Shown: one piece after another, positions 9,870 to 19,034 of the stretch
How positions within the stretch are numbered: the first letter of the stretch is position 1
Layout: every line of letters begins with the position of its first letter
Translations under genes and position numbers: made by a program
Notes under the pieces: model-generated
What the model was told of the DNA's origin: nothing
The model's database searches: none
What the model saw: the letters and a program-made list of their open reading frames with translations, nothing else
Assembly (NCBI GenBank): GCA_005862285.1
Contig: SZXW01000007.1
Span: forward strand, 1 to 64,000
Direction of reading: 5' to 3'
Length of the DNA: 64,000 nt
Origin: Chlorobium sp.
Lineage (GTDB): Bacteria > Bacteroidota > Chlorobiia > Chlorobiales > Chlorobiaceae

Positions 9870-10670
9870 ATGGATACGTCATTGTATAACGCCACGGTTT
9901 CCGGCAAGGTCCTTGTAACACCTGACCTCATGATCCTGCAGGTGGACACCGATGAACCGCGCGGCAAGTTCGAAGCGGGACAATATCTTATACTTGGATT
10001 GTACGGATTTGAGAAGCGTTCTTTCAATTCCGAGCCGGAGTCGGTCCTTCCGGAAGAGGACTCGCTGATCAAGAGGCCATATGCGATAGCTTCAGCAAAG
10101 TCGGAGAAAAGCCAGCTCGAGTTTTACATATCCCAGGTCAAATCAGGTCAACTGACACCAAGACTTTTCAACCTCGATATTGGGGACAGGCTTTATGTCA
10201 GCGACAGAATCTCGGGAATTTTCAGGCTCGATGAAACTCCTGACGGCAGCGATATTATCATGATTGCCACAGGAACCGGTATAGCTCCCTATGTCAGTTT
10301 TCTGCGGTCCCATATCATCGAGAGGCCGGAGAGCAAGATGATCGTCATACAGGGGGCAAGGCATCGTTGGGACCTTGGCTATTTCAGCGAACTGAGCTTT
10401 CTGGAACAGACGTATGCAAACTTTTTTTATGTTCCAACGCTTACCGATGCGGACAATCATTGGGATGGCTACCGCTTGAGCGTCGAGGAGCTGCTGAAAA
10501 AGGATATTCTGCAGAACGATTTCAATATTACACCCGATCCGGAGTTTACCCATTTTTTTGTATGCGGTAATCCTGACATGGTCGCTCATATATCGGAATG
10601 GCTTGAGGGGTTCGGTTACAAAAGACATCATGCTGATGACCCTAATGCGTTATATATCGAAGAGTTCTGA
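9870..10670 (+). CDS. Ferredoxin/flavodoxin-NADP reductase-like flavoprotein
   Basis: FEAGQYLILGLYG, RPYAIASAKSE, IMIATGTGIAPYVSFLR, FFVCGNPDMV; FNR-family FAD and NAD(P) motifs. Confidence 0.85.
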   Translation: MDTSLYNATVSGKVLVTPDLMILQVDTDEPRGKFEAGQYLILGLYGFEKRSFNSEPESVLPEEDSLIKRPYAIASAKSEKSQLEFYISQVKSGQLTPRLFNLDIGDRLYVSDRISGIFRLDETPDGSDIIMIATGTGIAPYVSFLRSHIIERPESKMIVIQGARHRWDLGYFSELSFLEQTYANFFYVPTLTDADNHWDGYRLSVEELLKKDILQNDFNITPDPEFTHFFVCGNPDMVAHISEWLEGFGYKRHHADDPNALYIEEF

Positions 10671-10886
10671 TAAGGGGATATATTGTTCTGTCGATAAAGG
10701 CCTTGATTATTTTCCGAGTTCAGGTTTGTTCCTGAAGGGAGTTGAAGTTGTCAATCAGGGATATCAAGTTTCAATAGCTGTTTGTTGCACGGCAAGTTAA
10801 AGGAGGTATTCATGCCTCTTTTTATTTTTACCGTTTTTCGTGCGTATATTTAAAAAAATATTAATCAGAAATTACAAAAATACAGG

Positions 10887-11114
10887 ATGAGCATGCTAAA
10901 AGAAGCTGCCGGAATAGCAGGAGGGGCGTTACTGTTAACCCCCTTGGGGGTGCCGATATTCCTTTATGGCGTTGCAGGTATCTTAGTTGGTGGTGCTGGA
11001 CTGATTGTCGCCGATTCGCTTTTGAAGGAAGTTATGAGCCAGATGAATATTTCCGATCTGCCGAAGGCAGATGGTGGTGTTGTAAAGGAAATTTCCAGTG
11101 TTTCTGGTCAATGA
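10887..11114 (+). CDS. Small hypothetical membrane protein
   Basis: 75 aa with a Gly/Ala/Leu-rich hydrophobic hairpin. Confidence 0.45.
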   Translation: MSMLKEAAGIAGGALLLTPLGVPIFLYGVAGILVGGAGLIVADSLLKEVMSQMNISDLPKADGGVVKEISSVSGQ

Positions 11115-11150
11115 TGGCTGAAAATATTCGAAAGCCGCATTCGGTTTCCA

Positions 11151-11723
11151 TTGCTTGTTTTTCCATCAAGCAACGGTGACAGTGCGTTCGTATATACGCC
11201 GGCATATGTTCTGTCTTTATTTCAACACAATTTATCAGATTTTTTTATGAAGAAAGAAGGCCGTCCTGTCAGAGATGTTACAGCAATGAAAGTCATCAGG
11301 CATATACTCGCCAGATCGTTAAGCGTGACTATGCTCCCTTTCCTGGCAGTTGTACTGATCAGTGTTTCGCTGCCGGTACATGTGGCATCAGGCCAATGGC
11401 CGCCGCAATTTTCCGGCAGATCAACATCACCTTTCAGTGCAGTTTATGGACAAGTCCTTAATGTCACTGAAGTCGCCGGTGGCGCAGTCTACAACGGGAC
11501 ATGGACAAGACGGCCCGGAACTGATATCTTTGATGCGGTCTGGAACGGGACTATCCGGGATGTCATTGAAATTGAATCGGTAAACGGAAACACAATCGTT
11601 TTCTATCGTTATGGGAACAATGGCAGATACTACGGCTCGTGGTCAGAAGACGGATCCATATCAGGGACGGCAAGCTGGTATGCAGAGGGGTGGTACTGGG
11701 TAGCTTCCGGTTTGCAACTATGA
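11151..11723 (+). CDS. Hypothetical secreted protein
   Basis: Internal start MKVIRHILARSLSVTMLPFLAVVLISVSLPVHVASG looks like a signal peptide; Trp/Gly-rich C-terminus. Confidence 0.55.
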   Translation: MLVFPSSNGDSAFVYTPAYVLSLFQHNLSDFFMKKEGRPVRDVTAMKVIRHILARSLSVTMLPFLAVVLISVSLPVHVASGQWPPQFSGRSTSPFSAVYGQVLNVTEVAGGAVYNGTWTRRPGTDIFDAVWNGTIRDVIEIESVNGNTIVFYRYGNNGRYYGSWSEDGSISGTASWYAEGWYWVASGLQL

Positions 11724-11865
11724 AACGCCGGACTGAACATCTATATCCTTGAATGGATATTCAATGCCGAAAACCAGGACATCCACAAGGCTTGAACCCC
11801 TCGCTGCTTTTTTTACTCCGGCAATTAACACTATCAATCCTGGTTAGCAGCAACAGCTCCGATTT

Positions 11866-11952
11866 TGTCATTCTCAGCAAAGCGAACAATCCGGAAATTA
11901 TTGAATAATAAAATGGATTCTTCATTCCGCTATGCTTCATTCAAGTTGACAG
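11866..11952. repeat. Dispersed palindromic intergenic repeat, copy A
   Basis: GTCATTCTCAGCAAAGCGAACAATCC ... GGATTCTTCATTCCGCTATGCTTCATTCAAGTTGAC. Confidence 0.65.
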
Positions 11953-12035
11953 AGCCGTGTTATGTCTTGCCATGCGACTTATTTTTGCCGGAGCAATAAT
12001 CATCAGCTTTTGAAAAGGGGCTGCAGATCCCTTCG

Positions 12036-12560
12036 CTATTTGCCGTACAGATGCATGGTATTGACCGGTTTTCCCTGCAGTTTCAGGTAGTAAAAAAGCT
12101 GGGCCTTGTGCTGGTTTAAATGGTCTATCATCTGCAGGAGCCTGAGCCCGAGGATGACCGGTCTTCTGTCCCATGGTGCCGGAGACGGCTTGCCGGCGAG
12201 ATCTTCTTCACTGCAATATCCTACGGATTCTACAGCCAGTTTTTTGTCAGCATCGAGCAGTTTCAGTGCCTCATCAAGACTGTTGACGCTTTTGAGCTTT
12301 TCAGCGGGCGGAAGCGAACTTTCGGGTTTTGCTTCATTGATATCGCTGTGAGCAGGCATTGCCCACTCTCCCGTTGCAAAACCTTTCATGGGAATACCAC
12401 ATGAATTTCCGAGATGAAAGAGCAACTGACCTGTTGTCATCCAGTTATTGCCTTCTGAAGGTTTCCAGCTCAGGTCCTTTTCTTCAAGAAGCCTGATGAG
12501 ACGTTCCGATACATTGTAGGTATCTTCGATTTGCTGCAGTAACAGTTCATGCCAGTTCAT
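12036..12560 (-). CDS. DinB-like family protein
   Basis: NWHELLLQQIEDTYNVSERLIRLLEEKDLSWKPSEGNNWMTTGQLLFHLGN...LLQMIDHLNQHKAQLFYYLKLQGK. Confidence 0.7.
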   Translation of the reverse strand: MNWHELLLQQIEDTYNVSERLIRLLEEKDLSWKPSEGNNWMTTGQLLFHLGNSCGIPMKGFATGEWAMPAHSDINEAKPESSLPPAEKLKSVNSLDEALKLLDADKKLAVESVGYCSEEDLAGKPSPAPWDRRPVILGLRLLQMIDHLNQHKAQLFYYLKLQGKPVNTMHLYGK

Positions 12561-12604
12561 ATGCGGTTCCCTTGAAAGATTACGTAAAGATTACGTTAAA
12601 TGGT

Positions 12605-12907
12605 TTACTTGAATTTTGCCTTTGCTTTTCTGAAGGCTTTTTTGAGATCGCTCATGGCCTGTTGAGTCCCGCTTTTTACTTCCAGCCAGGCATCTTCACT
12701 GCTTTGCAGAAGATCGGATGTTTTCGATGCCGCATTCTCACGATGTTTTTTCAATTCCTCGATCCGCTGTTGAAGGGTGTGTGTGATTTTATCTGCTTTT
12801 TTCTCAAGTTTTGCGATCTCTTTGTCCCACGAGCGGAGTTTTCGATCGAATTTCTGAATGTAAACTGTTCTGTCCATGGCTATCTGTTTTTCCGGTTCTT
12901 TTCGCAT
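12605..12907 (-). CDS. Small coiled-coil hypothetical protein
   Basis: Charged heptad-like 100-aa ORF with codon usage like neighbours. Confidence 0.55.
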   Translation of the reverse strand: MRKEPEKQIAMDRTVYIQKFDRKLRSWDKEIAKLEKKADKITHTLQQRIEELKKHRENAASKTSDLLQSSEDAWLEVKSGTQQAMSDLKKAFRKAKAKFK

Positions 12908-13056
12908 TATTTCTTAAGTAATCCATATGAATAAAACGAAAGGTTATCCTTAATCGTTTTTCATATGTTGACTTTGATGGCATCGAATCGCGGAGCTGTA
13001 ATGGAGTTCAAGGATCCCCGGAAAAATTCGGCAAAAGTGACATAGCCATATCTTTT

Positions 13057-13575
13057 TTATAAATATTTCATGGCTATGGTCAGATCGAGCTCTTCGGTGT
13101 TGAGCATGAAAGAGCAGGGATCAAATTTCGGTCCCCCTATACCGATTTTCGGGTTGTTTGAGACTCCGACCCCTTCTTTCGGTATACCGATAAAGTTCGT
13201 GTCAAGCTTTCCGTTGCCGTTTTCATCATGGGCGACGCTGATCGCGTAGGTTCCATAGGGCACATTTTCAAATACGAACATCTCGGTGCTTCCGGAATAT
13301 TTTTTCTGCTGGGAAGTGAAAGCAAGGTCATGCTTGCCGGGAAAGCCTTTTTTCGAATTGTGGAGCGATATCCCTAAAAAACCCCCGGTATGAGTGATAT
13401 CCGTGATGGTGACAACGATGCGGCCGGTCTTGACCGAGGAAACCGAAGAGACCGATGAGACAGGGAGAGTTTCAGTTGTGGCCGCTTTGCATGCAGTTCC
13501 TGTGATAAGTACGATCATCGCGGTAACAGCTGTCTGTAGCGCAAGTTGTGATATCAGGTGTTGTTTCTTTATCAT
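13057..13575 (-). CDS. DUF2141-like secreted protein
   Basis: GRIVVTITDITHTGGFLGISLHNSKKGFPGK...YGTYAISVAHDENGNGKLDTNFIGIPKEGVGVSNN. Confidence 0.75.
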   Translation of the reverse strand: MIKKQHLISQLALQTAVTAMIVLITGTACKAATTETLPVSSVSSVSSVKTGRIVVTITDITHTGGFLGISLHNSKKGFPGKHDLAFTSQQKKYSGSTEMFVFENVPYGTYAISVAHDENGNGKLDTNFIGIPKEGVGVSNNPKIGIGGPKFDPCSFMLNTEELDLTIAMKYL

Positions 13576-13845
13576 AAGATGCTGTTTATTTGATTGTAAG
13601 GCAGTGCCTGCAAAACTGTGAACGACTTCATCATTCCATGAAGTTAAGGCAAACCATATGAAGGTTTCATGCAACATAGAAAACCCGTATGGATTTTCTG
13701 CATGCAGACTTGATGGTGAAAGATTCGGTCAGGTATACACTGCAGGGGCCTTCAATCTGATAGATAACAAAGAATTTTGTTCCAGCGTTTATTTGAACAT
13801 CTTTTCTATTTAACGAAAGAAATTTCAACCTGAAAAGGATTTATT

Positions 13846-14175
13846 ATGCACTGGTTTTATCTGATCATCGCCATTATATCTGAAGTGGCCGCAACGTCGG
13901 CGCTGAAAGCGACCGATGGTTTTACCCGCGTGATTCCTTCGATGATCGTTTTAGCAGGATATGCTGCGGCATTCTACTTCCTTTCGCTTACCCTGCGAAC
14001 CTTTCCGATCGGAATTGTCTATGCCTTATGGTCCGGCGTGGGCATCGTTCTTATCACGATCGTAGGCTGGATCGTGTATCAGCAGAAGCTTGACAATGCA
14101 GCTCTTGCAGGTATAGGGCTCATCATTGCCGGAGTGATCGTGATCAATGTGTTTTCAAAATCGGTTATGCATTGA
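13846..14175 (+). CDS. emrE: SMR-family multidrug efflux protein (EmrE-like)
   Basis: MHWFYLIIAIISEVAATSALKATDGF...PIGIVYALWSGVGIVLITIVGW. Confidence 0.9.
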   Translation: MHWFYLIIAIISEVAATSALKATDGFTRVIPSMIVLAGYAAAFYFLSLTLRTFPIGIVYALWSGVGIVLITIVGWIVYQQKLDNAALAGIGLIIAGVIVINVFSKSVMH

Positions 14176-14198
14176 CCGGTATTGATTGTGTTGCATAA

Positions 14199-14369
14199 AG
14201 TCATGTCGGCGTCGAAGAACTCGACCAGGCGAAACTCACACCGCTGCTGCGCCTGAAGTACCACGATTCGATTGCCGATGCAGTAGCCGACCTCGGACGT
14301 CCCGAAGAGATCGGCAAGGTTTTCAGCGGATTCCAGAAATATCTGTATCAGCGGACGGCTGCTGCCTGA
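14199..14369 (+). pseudogene. C-terminal remnant of a type I restriction enzyme R subunit (HsdR)
   Basis: Frame without a start: HVGVEELDQAKLTPLLRLKYHDSIADAVADLGRPEEIGKVFSGFQKYLYQRTAAA*. Confidence 0.6.
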
Positions 14370-14544
14370 ATATCCGTTGCTGCCGAGGATGGACGAGGTG
14401 GGGCTCAAAAGAAAGCCCAGGGTATCTTTTTGTGACAATTCTTTAGTACTCCGGTAATTCTGAGTCTCGCGAAGTCGGGAGAAGAATCCGGAAATTATCA
14501 TAAGATATTAAACGTTAATTAGATAATCAGGTTATCCGAATACT

Positions 14545-14572
14545 GGATTCTTCACTTCGTTCAGAATGACAA
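14545..14572. repeat. Dispersed palindromic intergenic repeat, half copy B
   Basis: GGATTCTTCACTTCGTTCAGAATGACAA. Confidence 0.55.
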
Positions 14573-14699
14573 TCAGAACGAGTCATAGATAACTCATGGG
14601 ATAAATCCTTATAAGACAGCCTCTATGATCTTTTCTATGGCGAATCGATTCGGGTTTTCATAACTTGAATCGTATACAAATCATATTGATACAAAAATT

Positions 14700-15227
14700 A
14701 TGAGATTTTTTTCATCGTTATCGGCCGGATTGCTGATGTCCACCATGATTTTTTCCGGGACAGTATCAGCTGATTCTCCCAAGGAACACGTCAAGCTTGG
14801 AGAATCCTTCTATGAAAAAGGAATGTTCAATGAATCACTTGCCGAGCTCGATCTTGCTGTTGCAGAAAACGGGGATTCATTTTACGGCTGGTTCGACCGG
14901 GGTAAGACCCTGATCGAGCTTGGCAGGTACCAGGATGCGATTGCAGATTTGACAAGATCCCTTGAAATCAGGAAGACCTGTGCGAGAGCACATTACCACC
15001 GGGGCAGGTGTTATGCGGCTCTGAAGGAATATGACAGGGCTCTCGATGATTTCAATCAGGCGATACATATCAATTCATCCTATGACAAGGCTTTCTTTGC
15101 CCGTGGAAAAACTGAGTTTGATATGAAAGATACGGAGAAAGCTTTCGACGACGTCCGGAAGGCGGTCAGGCTTGGAAATGCTGAAGCGGAAGTGTGGTTC
15201 GAGCAACATGGAAAAGGAAAGGAATAG
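14700..15227 (+). CDS. TPR-repeat protein, exported
   Basis: Signal peptide and TPRs: FYGWFDRGKTLIELGRYQDAIADLTRSLEI, ARAHYHRGRCYAALKEYDRALDDFNQAIHI. Confidence 0.88.
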   Translation: MRFFSSLSAGLLMSTMIFSGTVSADSPKEHVKLGESFYEKGMFNESLAELDLAVAENGDSFYGWFDRGKTLIELGRYQDAIADLTRSLEIRKTCARAHYHRGRCYAALKEYDRALDDFNQAIHINSSYDKAFFARGKTEFDMKDTEKAFDDVRKAVRLGNAEAEVWFEQHGKGKE

Positions 15228-15301
15228 CCCCGGTTTGAATTGCCATCTCTTTTTGATTACGTTTATTTGACAGTATTTTCAATACATAACTGGAGCAGAC
15301 C

Positions 15302-15610
15302 ATGACTACCCAAGTAATGAACTATCAGATTCTTTTTTACGGAGGCTCCGATGGTTACCTGAACAGCCGGGCCCAGATTGTGCTGTTTGGAGCTGACGGA
15401 TCAGTCGCAGGTTATATCAGGTTTCACGATCCGGGAATGGTATTCGACAGTGACTCTACTGCAGGAAATGCCATTTACATGAACCAGCCCTCAGCCATGC
15501 TGCCGAGTATTGTTGACATGCTGCGCAATGAAAGTCCGGTATATATTTATTTTGCCGTAGGGAAAGCATTTTTGTCCACATCGAAGGAACCGGCGGGAGA
15601 AGGGGAGTAG
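15302..15610 (+). CDS. Hypothetical protein upstream of P-type ATPase
   Basis: 102 aa, stop 4 nt before the ATPase ATG. Confidence 0.65.
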   Translation: MTTQVMNYQILFYGGSDGYLNSRAQIVLFGADGSVAGYIRFHDPGMVFDSDSTAGNAIYMNQPSAMLPSIVDMLRNESPVYIYFAVGKAFLSTSKEPAGEGE

Positions 15611-15614
15611 TTGA

Positions 15615-18227
15615 ATGTTCCTCATTCAAGGGCCACAGGAATCGGCAGCGTTACGCGGTAACGTTCACTCTATGGTACATGACGGGCACAATCTTTCCGG
15701 CCTTACTGAAAAAGAGGTTGGAGAACGTCTTGAGCGGGATGGTTACAATGAACTGCCCGCTTCTGCAAAAAACTCCTTTTTCAGGATTTTAGCCGATGTT
15801 CTCCTCGAGCCGATGTTCATAATGCTTCTGGTATGCGGCTTTCTCTACATTCTGCTCGGAAGCGTGGCCGATGCCTTTATGCTGCTCGGGTTCGTGGTTG
15901 TCGTCATCGTCATTACCCTCTATCAGGAAGAAAAGACGCAGAAAGCCCTCGATGCCCTGCGCGATCTTTCAAGCCCCCGAGCGCATGTGATCCGTGATGG
16001 ACGGCAGCAGAGAATAGCCGGAAGGGAGGTTGTCCGGGACGATATAGTGCTGCTTTCCGAAGGAGACCGTGTGCCTGCCGATGCCGTTCTTCTTTTCGGT
16101 GAGCATATTTCAGTCGATGAATCGCTTCTGACCGGAGAATCGGTGCCAGTGAGGAAAAAAGTTTCTGACGGCAACGATGCGGCTCTTCATCCAGGCGGGG
16201 ATGATCTGCCCTTTGTTTTTTCAGGAACCCTCGTTGTAAAAGGCCGTGGTATCGCAAAGGTAATCAGGACCGGTGCAGATACGGAGCTTGGATCGATCGG
16301 AAAGGCTCTCGGAAAACTTGTTCAGGGAGATACTTCCCTGCAGCGCGAAACGCGCGTTATCGTAAGGAATTTCAGCATTCTGAGCTTGATTCTCTGCACC
16401 CTCGTCGCGATTGTCTATTCTTTTACCCGACATGACTGGCTGAACGGTTTTTTGGCAGGCCTTACCCTTGCAATGGCTACCCTGCCGGAAGAATTTCCCA
16501 TTGTGCTGACTGTTTTCCTTGCGCTTGGGGCATGGCGCCTTTCGCGGTATCAGGTCCTGACCCGCCAAATACCTGCAATTGAAATGCTTGGTGCGGCTAC
16601 CGTGCTTTGTGTCGATAAAACCGGCACGCTGACCGAAAACCTCATGACCGTGAGAGGGATCGTAACCGATGGTGTTTATACTCCTCTTGACGGAGATCCC
16701 GCTTCTCTCGACGAGGAACTGCATGAAGTGATCGAATATGCCATTCTTGCGAGTCCGCCCGATCCTTTCGATCCGATGGAAAAGGCCATGAAACGGCTCG
16801 GTGAACGAACCCTTGGAGGGACGGACCATTTGCACCGGGACTGGCAGCTCGTGAAAGAGTACCCTCTGTCCGACAGTATCCTTGCCATTTCACACGTATG
16901 GAAGTCTGCCAGCGGAAGCAACTATGTGATCGCCTCGAAAGGCGCTCCCGAGGCGATCGCGGACCTGTGCCATTTCGATTCCGTGCGCTTTTCAGCACTT
17001 CAGGAGGAGATCAATCTGCTTGCGGACAGAGGTTTCCGTGTTTTAGGAGTTGCAAGGGCTGTTTTCCCTGAATCGGAGCTGCCTCTTCAGGTGCACGATT
17101 ACCAGTTTGAGTTTCTCGGCCTGCTCGGACTGGCTGATCCTGTACGCGACGGGGTGAAAGATGCGCTTCGGGAGTGCTACAGCGCCGGGATCAAGGTCAA
17201 GATGATTACCGGTGATTATCCCCAGACAGCCCGATGCATCGGGCAGGAAATAGGGCTTGATCATTTCGACAGCATTATTACCGGCGACGAGCTTGACCGT
17301 ATGGACGATGAATCGCTGCAGGATCGAATTGCGGAAACCGGTATTTTTGCGAGAGTTGTCCCTCATCAGAAACTGCGTATTGTCCAGGCGTTGAAAAAGC
17401 ATGGAGAAGTCGTGGCAATGACCGGGGACGGCGTGAACGACGCACCGGCATTGAAAGCATCGGATATCGGCATTGCGATGGGTGGCAGAGGGACCGATGT
17501 TGCCCGTGAGGCCGCTTCGATCGTGCTGCTCGACGATCATTTCGATTCAATCGTGCGTGCGGTCCGGATGGGGAGGAGAATTTACGACAATCTGAAAAAA
17601 GCCATGGCTTTCATTGTTTCAGTCCACCTTCCTATCGCCGGAATGTCCCTGATACCCGTTATTATGCATTGGCCTCTTGCTTTGCTGCCGGCCCATATAC
17701 TTTTTCTCGAACTTATTATCGATCCTTCCTGCACCATCGTATTCGAAATGGAAGCGGATGAAAAGGATATCATGAACCGGAAATCGCGCGGGCTCGATGA
17801 GCCTCTGTTCAGCCGGGCAGTGTTCAGTAGGGCTGTTATTCAGGGAACATGCATTTTTCTTGCCGTACTTGGTGTTTATGCCTTCATGCTTAATCATGGA
17901 TACAGCGAAAACGAAGCCCGTACCATTTGTTTCACTGGAATCGTTTCAGGTAATCTCGGACTGATTTTTGCCAACCGTTCCTGGACGAAAAGCATTTTCG
18001 GCATGCTCGGCGAACCAAACAGGGCGCTCTGGTGGGTGACCGGGGGAGCCGTGTTTTTTCTCGCCGCTGCGGCAGGCATACCTTTTCTTCAGGAACTTTT
18101 CCGGTTTGCACCACTTCAATGGCGTCACATGCCTTTGGTCCTCGGGCTCAGCATACTCTGTTTTGTCATAGCGGATGTCGTGAAAATGAAACACCCGAGA
18201 CTTCTCATCCAGAGCTTTTCAAAATGA
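15615..18227 (+). CDS. Cation-translocating P-type ATPase (P2-like)
   Basis: DKTGTLTE phosphorylation motif, TGES, GDGVNDAPALKASDIGIAMG, PEEFP in TM4. Confidence 0.95.
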   Translation: MFLIQGPQESAALRGNVHSMVHDGHNLSGLTEKEVGERLERDGYNELPASAKNSFFRILADVLLEPMFIMLLVCGFLYILLGSVADAFMLLGFVVVVIVITLYQEEKTQKALDALRDLSSPRAHVIRDGRQQRIAGREVVRDDIVLLSEGDRVPADAVLLFGEHISVDESLLTGESVPVRKKVSDGNDAALHPGGDDLPFVFSGTLVVKGRGIAKVIRTGADTELGSIGKALGKLVQGDTSLQRETRVIVRNFSILSLILCTLVAIVYSFTRHDWLNGFLAGLTLAMATLPEEFPIVLTVFLALGAWRLSRYQVLTRQIPAIEMLGAATVLCVDKTGTLTENLMTVRGIVTDGVYTPLDGDPASLDEELHEVIEYAILASPPDPFDPMEKAMKRLGERTLGGTDHLHRDWQLVKEYPLSDSILAISHVWKSASGSNYVIASKGAPEAIADLCHFDSVRFSALQEEINLLADRGFRVLGVARAVFPESELPLQVHDYQFEFLGLLGLADPVRDGVKDALRECYSAGIKVKMITGDYPQTARCIGQEIGLDHFDSIITGDELDRMDDESLQDRIAETGIFARVVPHQKLRIVQALKKHGEVVAMTGDGVNDAPALKASDIGIAMGGRGTDVAREAASIVLLDDHFDSIVRAVRMGRRIYDNLKKAMAFIVSVHLPIAGMSLIPVIMHWPLALLPAHILFLELIIDPSCTIVFEMEADEKDIMNRKSRGLDEPLFSRAVFSRAVIQGTCIFLAVLGVYAFMLNHGYSENEARTICFTGIVSGNLGLIFANRSWTKSIFGMLGEPNRALWWVTGGAVFFLAAAAGIPFLQELFRFAPLQWRHMPLVLGLSILCFVIADVVKMKHPRLLIQSFSK

Positions 18228-18260
18228 TGAGAAGTGCACATCTACCTGAGACGGCCGTCG

Positions 18261-18339
18261 TTTTCAGCTGCATCGCGCAATCATAGCCGGATGCCGGGCA
18301 TGGAAAGCCCGGCAAGGGTACGATTGTGCGCTGAAGAAA
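18261..18339. terminator. Large hairpin between convergent genes (possible bidirectional terminator)
   Basis: Nested arms TTTTCAG..GCGCAATC..GCCGGGC/GCCCGGC..GATTGTGCGC..CTGAAGAAA. Confidence 0.55.
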
Positions 18340-18349
18340 GGGAAGCTTA

Positions 18350-18805
18350 TCAGTTCTGTTGCGGTTCGAGAGGGAGGTTTACATCCTGCTGGATGATCTC
18401 CTCGATATTGTTGGCCGGAATGAAGAAACGGTTCATCGGGGTCTGGTCGGTTCTTTCATGAAGGATGCCGCGTGCCGTGCCGGCAGTGATCGAAGCAAGA
18501 TGGCCGGCAAAATGCTTGGGCAGCAGGATAAACCCGCTCTGCTGGCCTGTAAAGAAGTTCCATGATTCAGGATCGATTGCAAAGATGCAGCCTGCTTCGA
18601 TAGTGATGAAAGACCGTTCATCCTGAACGAAGTCATTTTTAAAAAGCACCTTCAGGAGCTTCTGTTTACTGTCCACACCGAAATTCAGGCCCACATTTAT
18701 TTTAACCGGCTTGTTTTCCTCGAAATAAGTCGGTTCAACAACAAGCTGTTCGGTAACAATTTTGACAAGGGCATAATTTACCCGGCGTTCGGCGTTTTCT
18801 GACAT
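18350..18805 (-). CDS. Hypothetical protein, possibly SecB-like
   Basis: YALVKIVTEQLVVEPTYFEENKPVKINVGLNFGVD...AGHLASITAGTARGILHERTDQTPMNRFFIPANN. Confidence 0.5.
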   Translation of the reverse strand: MSENAERRVNYALVKIVTEQLVVEPTYFEENKPVKINVGLNFGVDSKQKLLKVLFKNDFVQDERSFITIEAGCIFAIDPESWNFFTGQQSGFILLPKHFAGHLASITAGTARGILHERTDQTPMNRFFIPANNIEEIIQQDVNLPLEPQQN

Positions 18806-19034
18806 TATTGTAAAGAAATGGTTGAAAAAAAATAAGTTGTATTTAACAAAAAACTTTCAGCGCAAAAATAGGGAATTTATTTGAAACACACTTTTAATTA
18901 TTTTCTTTTCTTTTTCGCTTCTGATACCGGGCGCCTCCAGTTTCTCTGAAACTTGAAACATCTGGAGGATCATCTTGTTCCACTGGTTTCCCGGTCTTCA
19001 GTAACGGTTTATTGATATCAAACGATCACCAGCC

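Noticed and set aside
10799-10831. AAAGGAGGTATTCATGCCTCTTTTTATTTTT possible terminator
   Set aside because: Stem has mismatches; plausible but not strong enough to list as a feature
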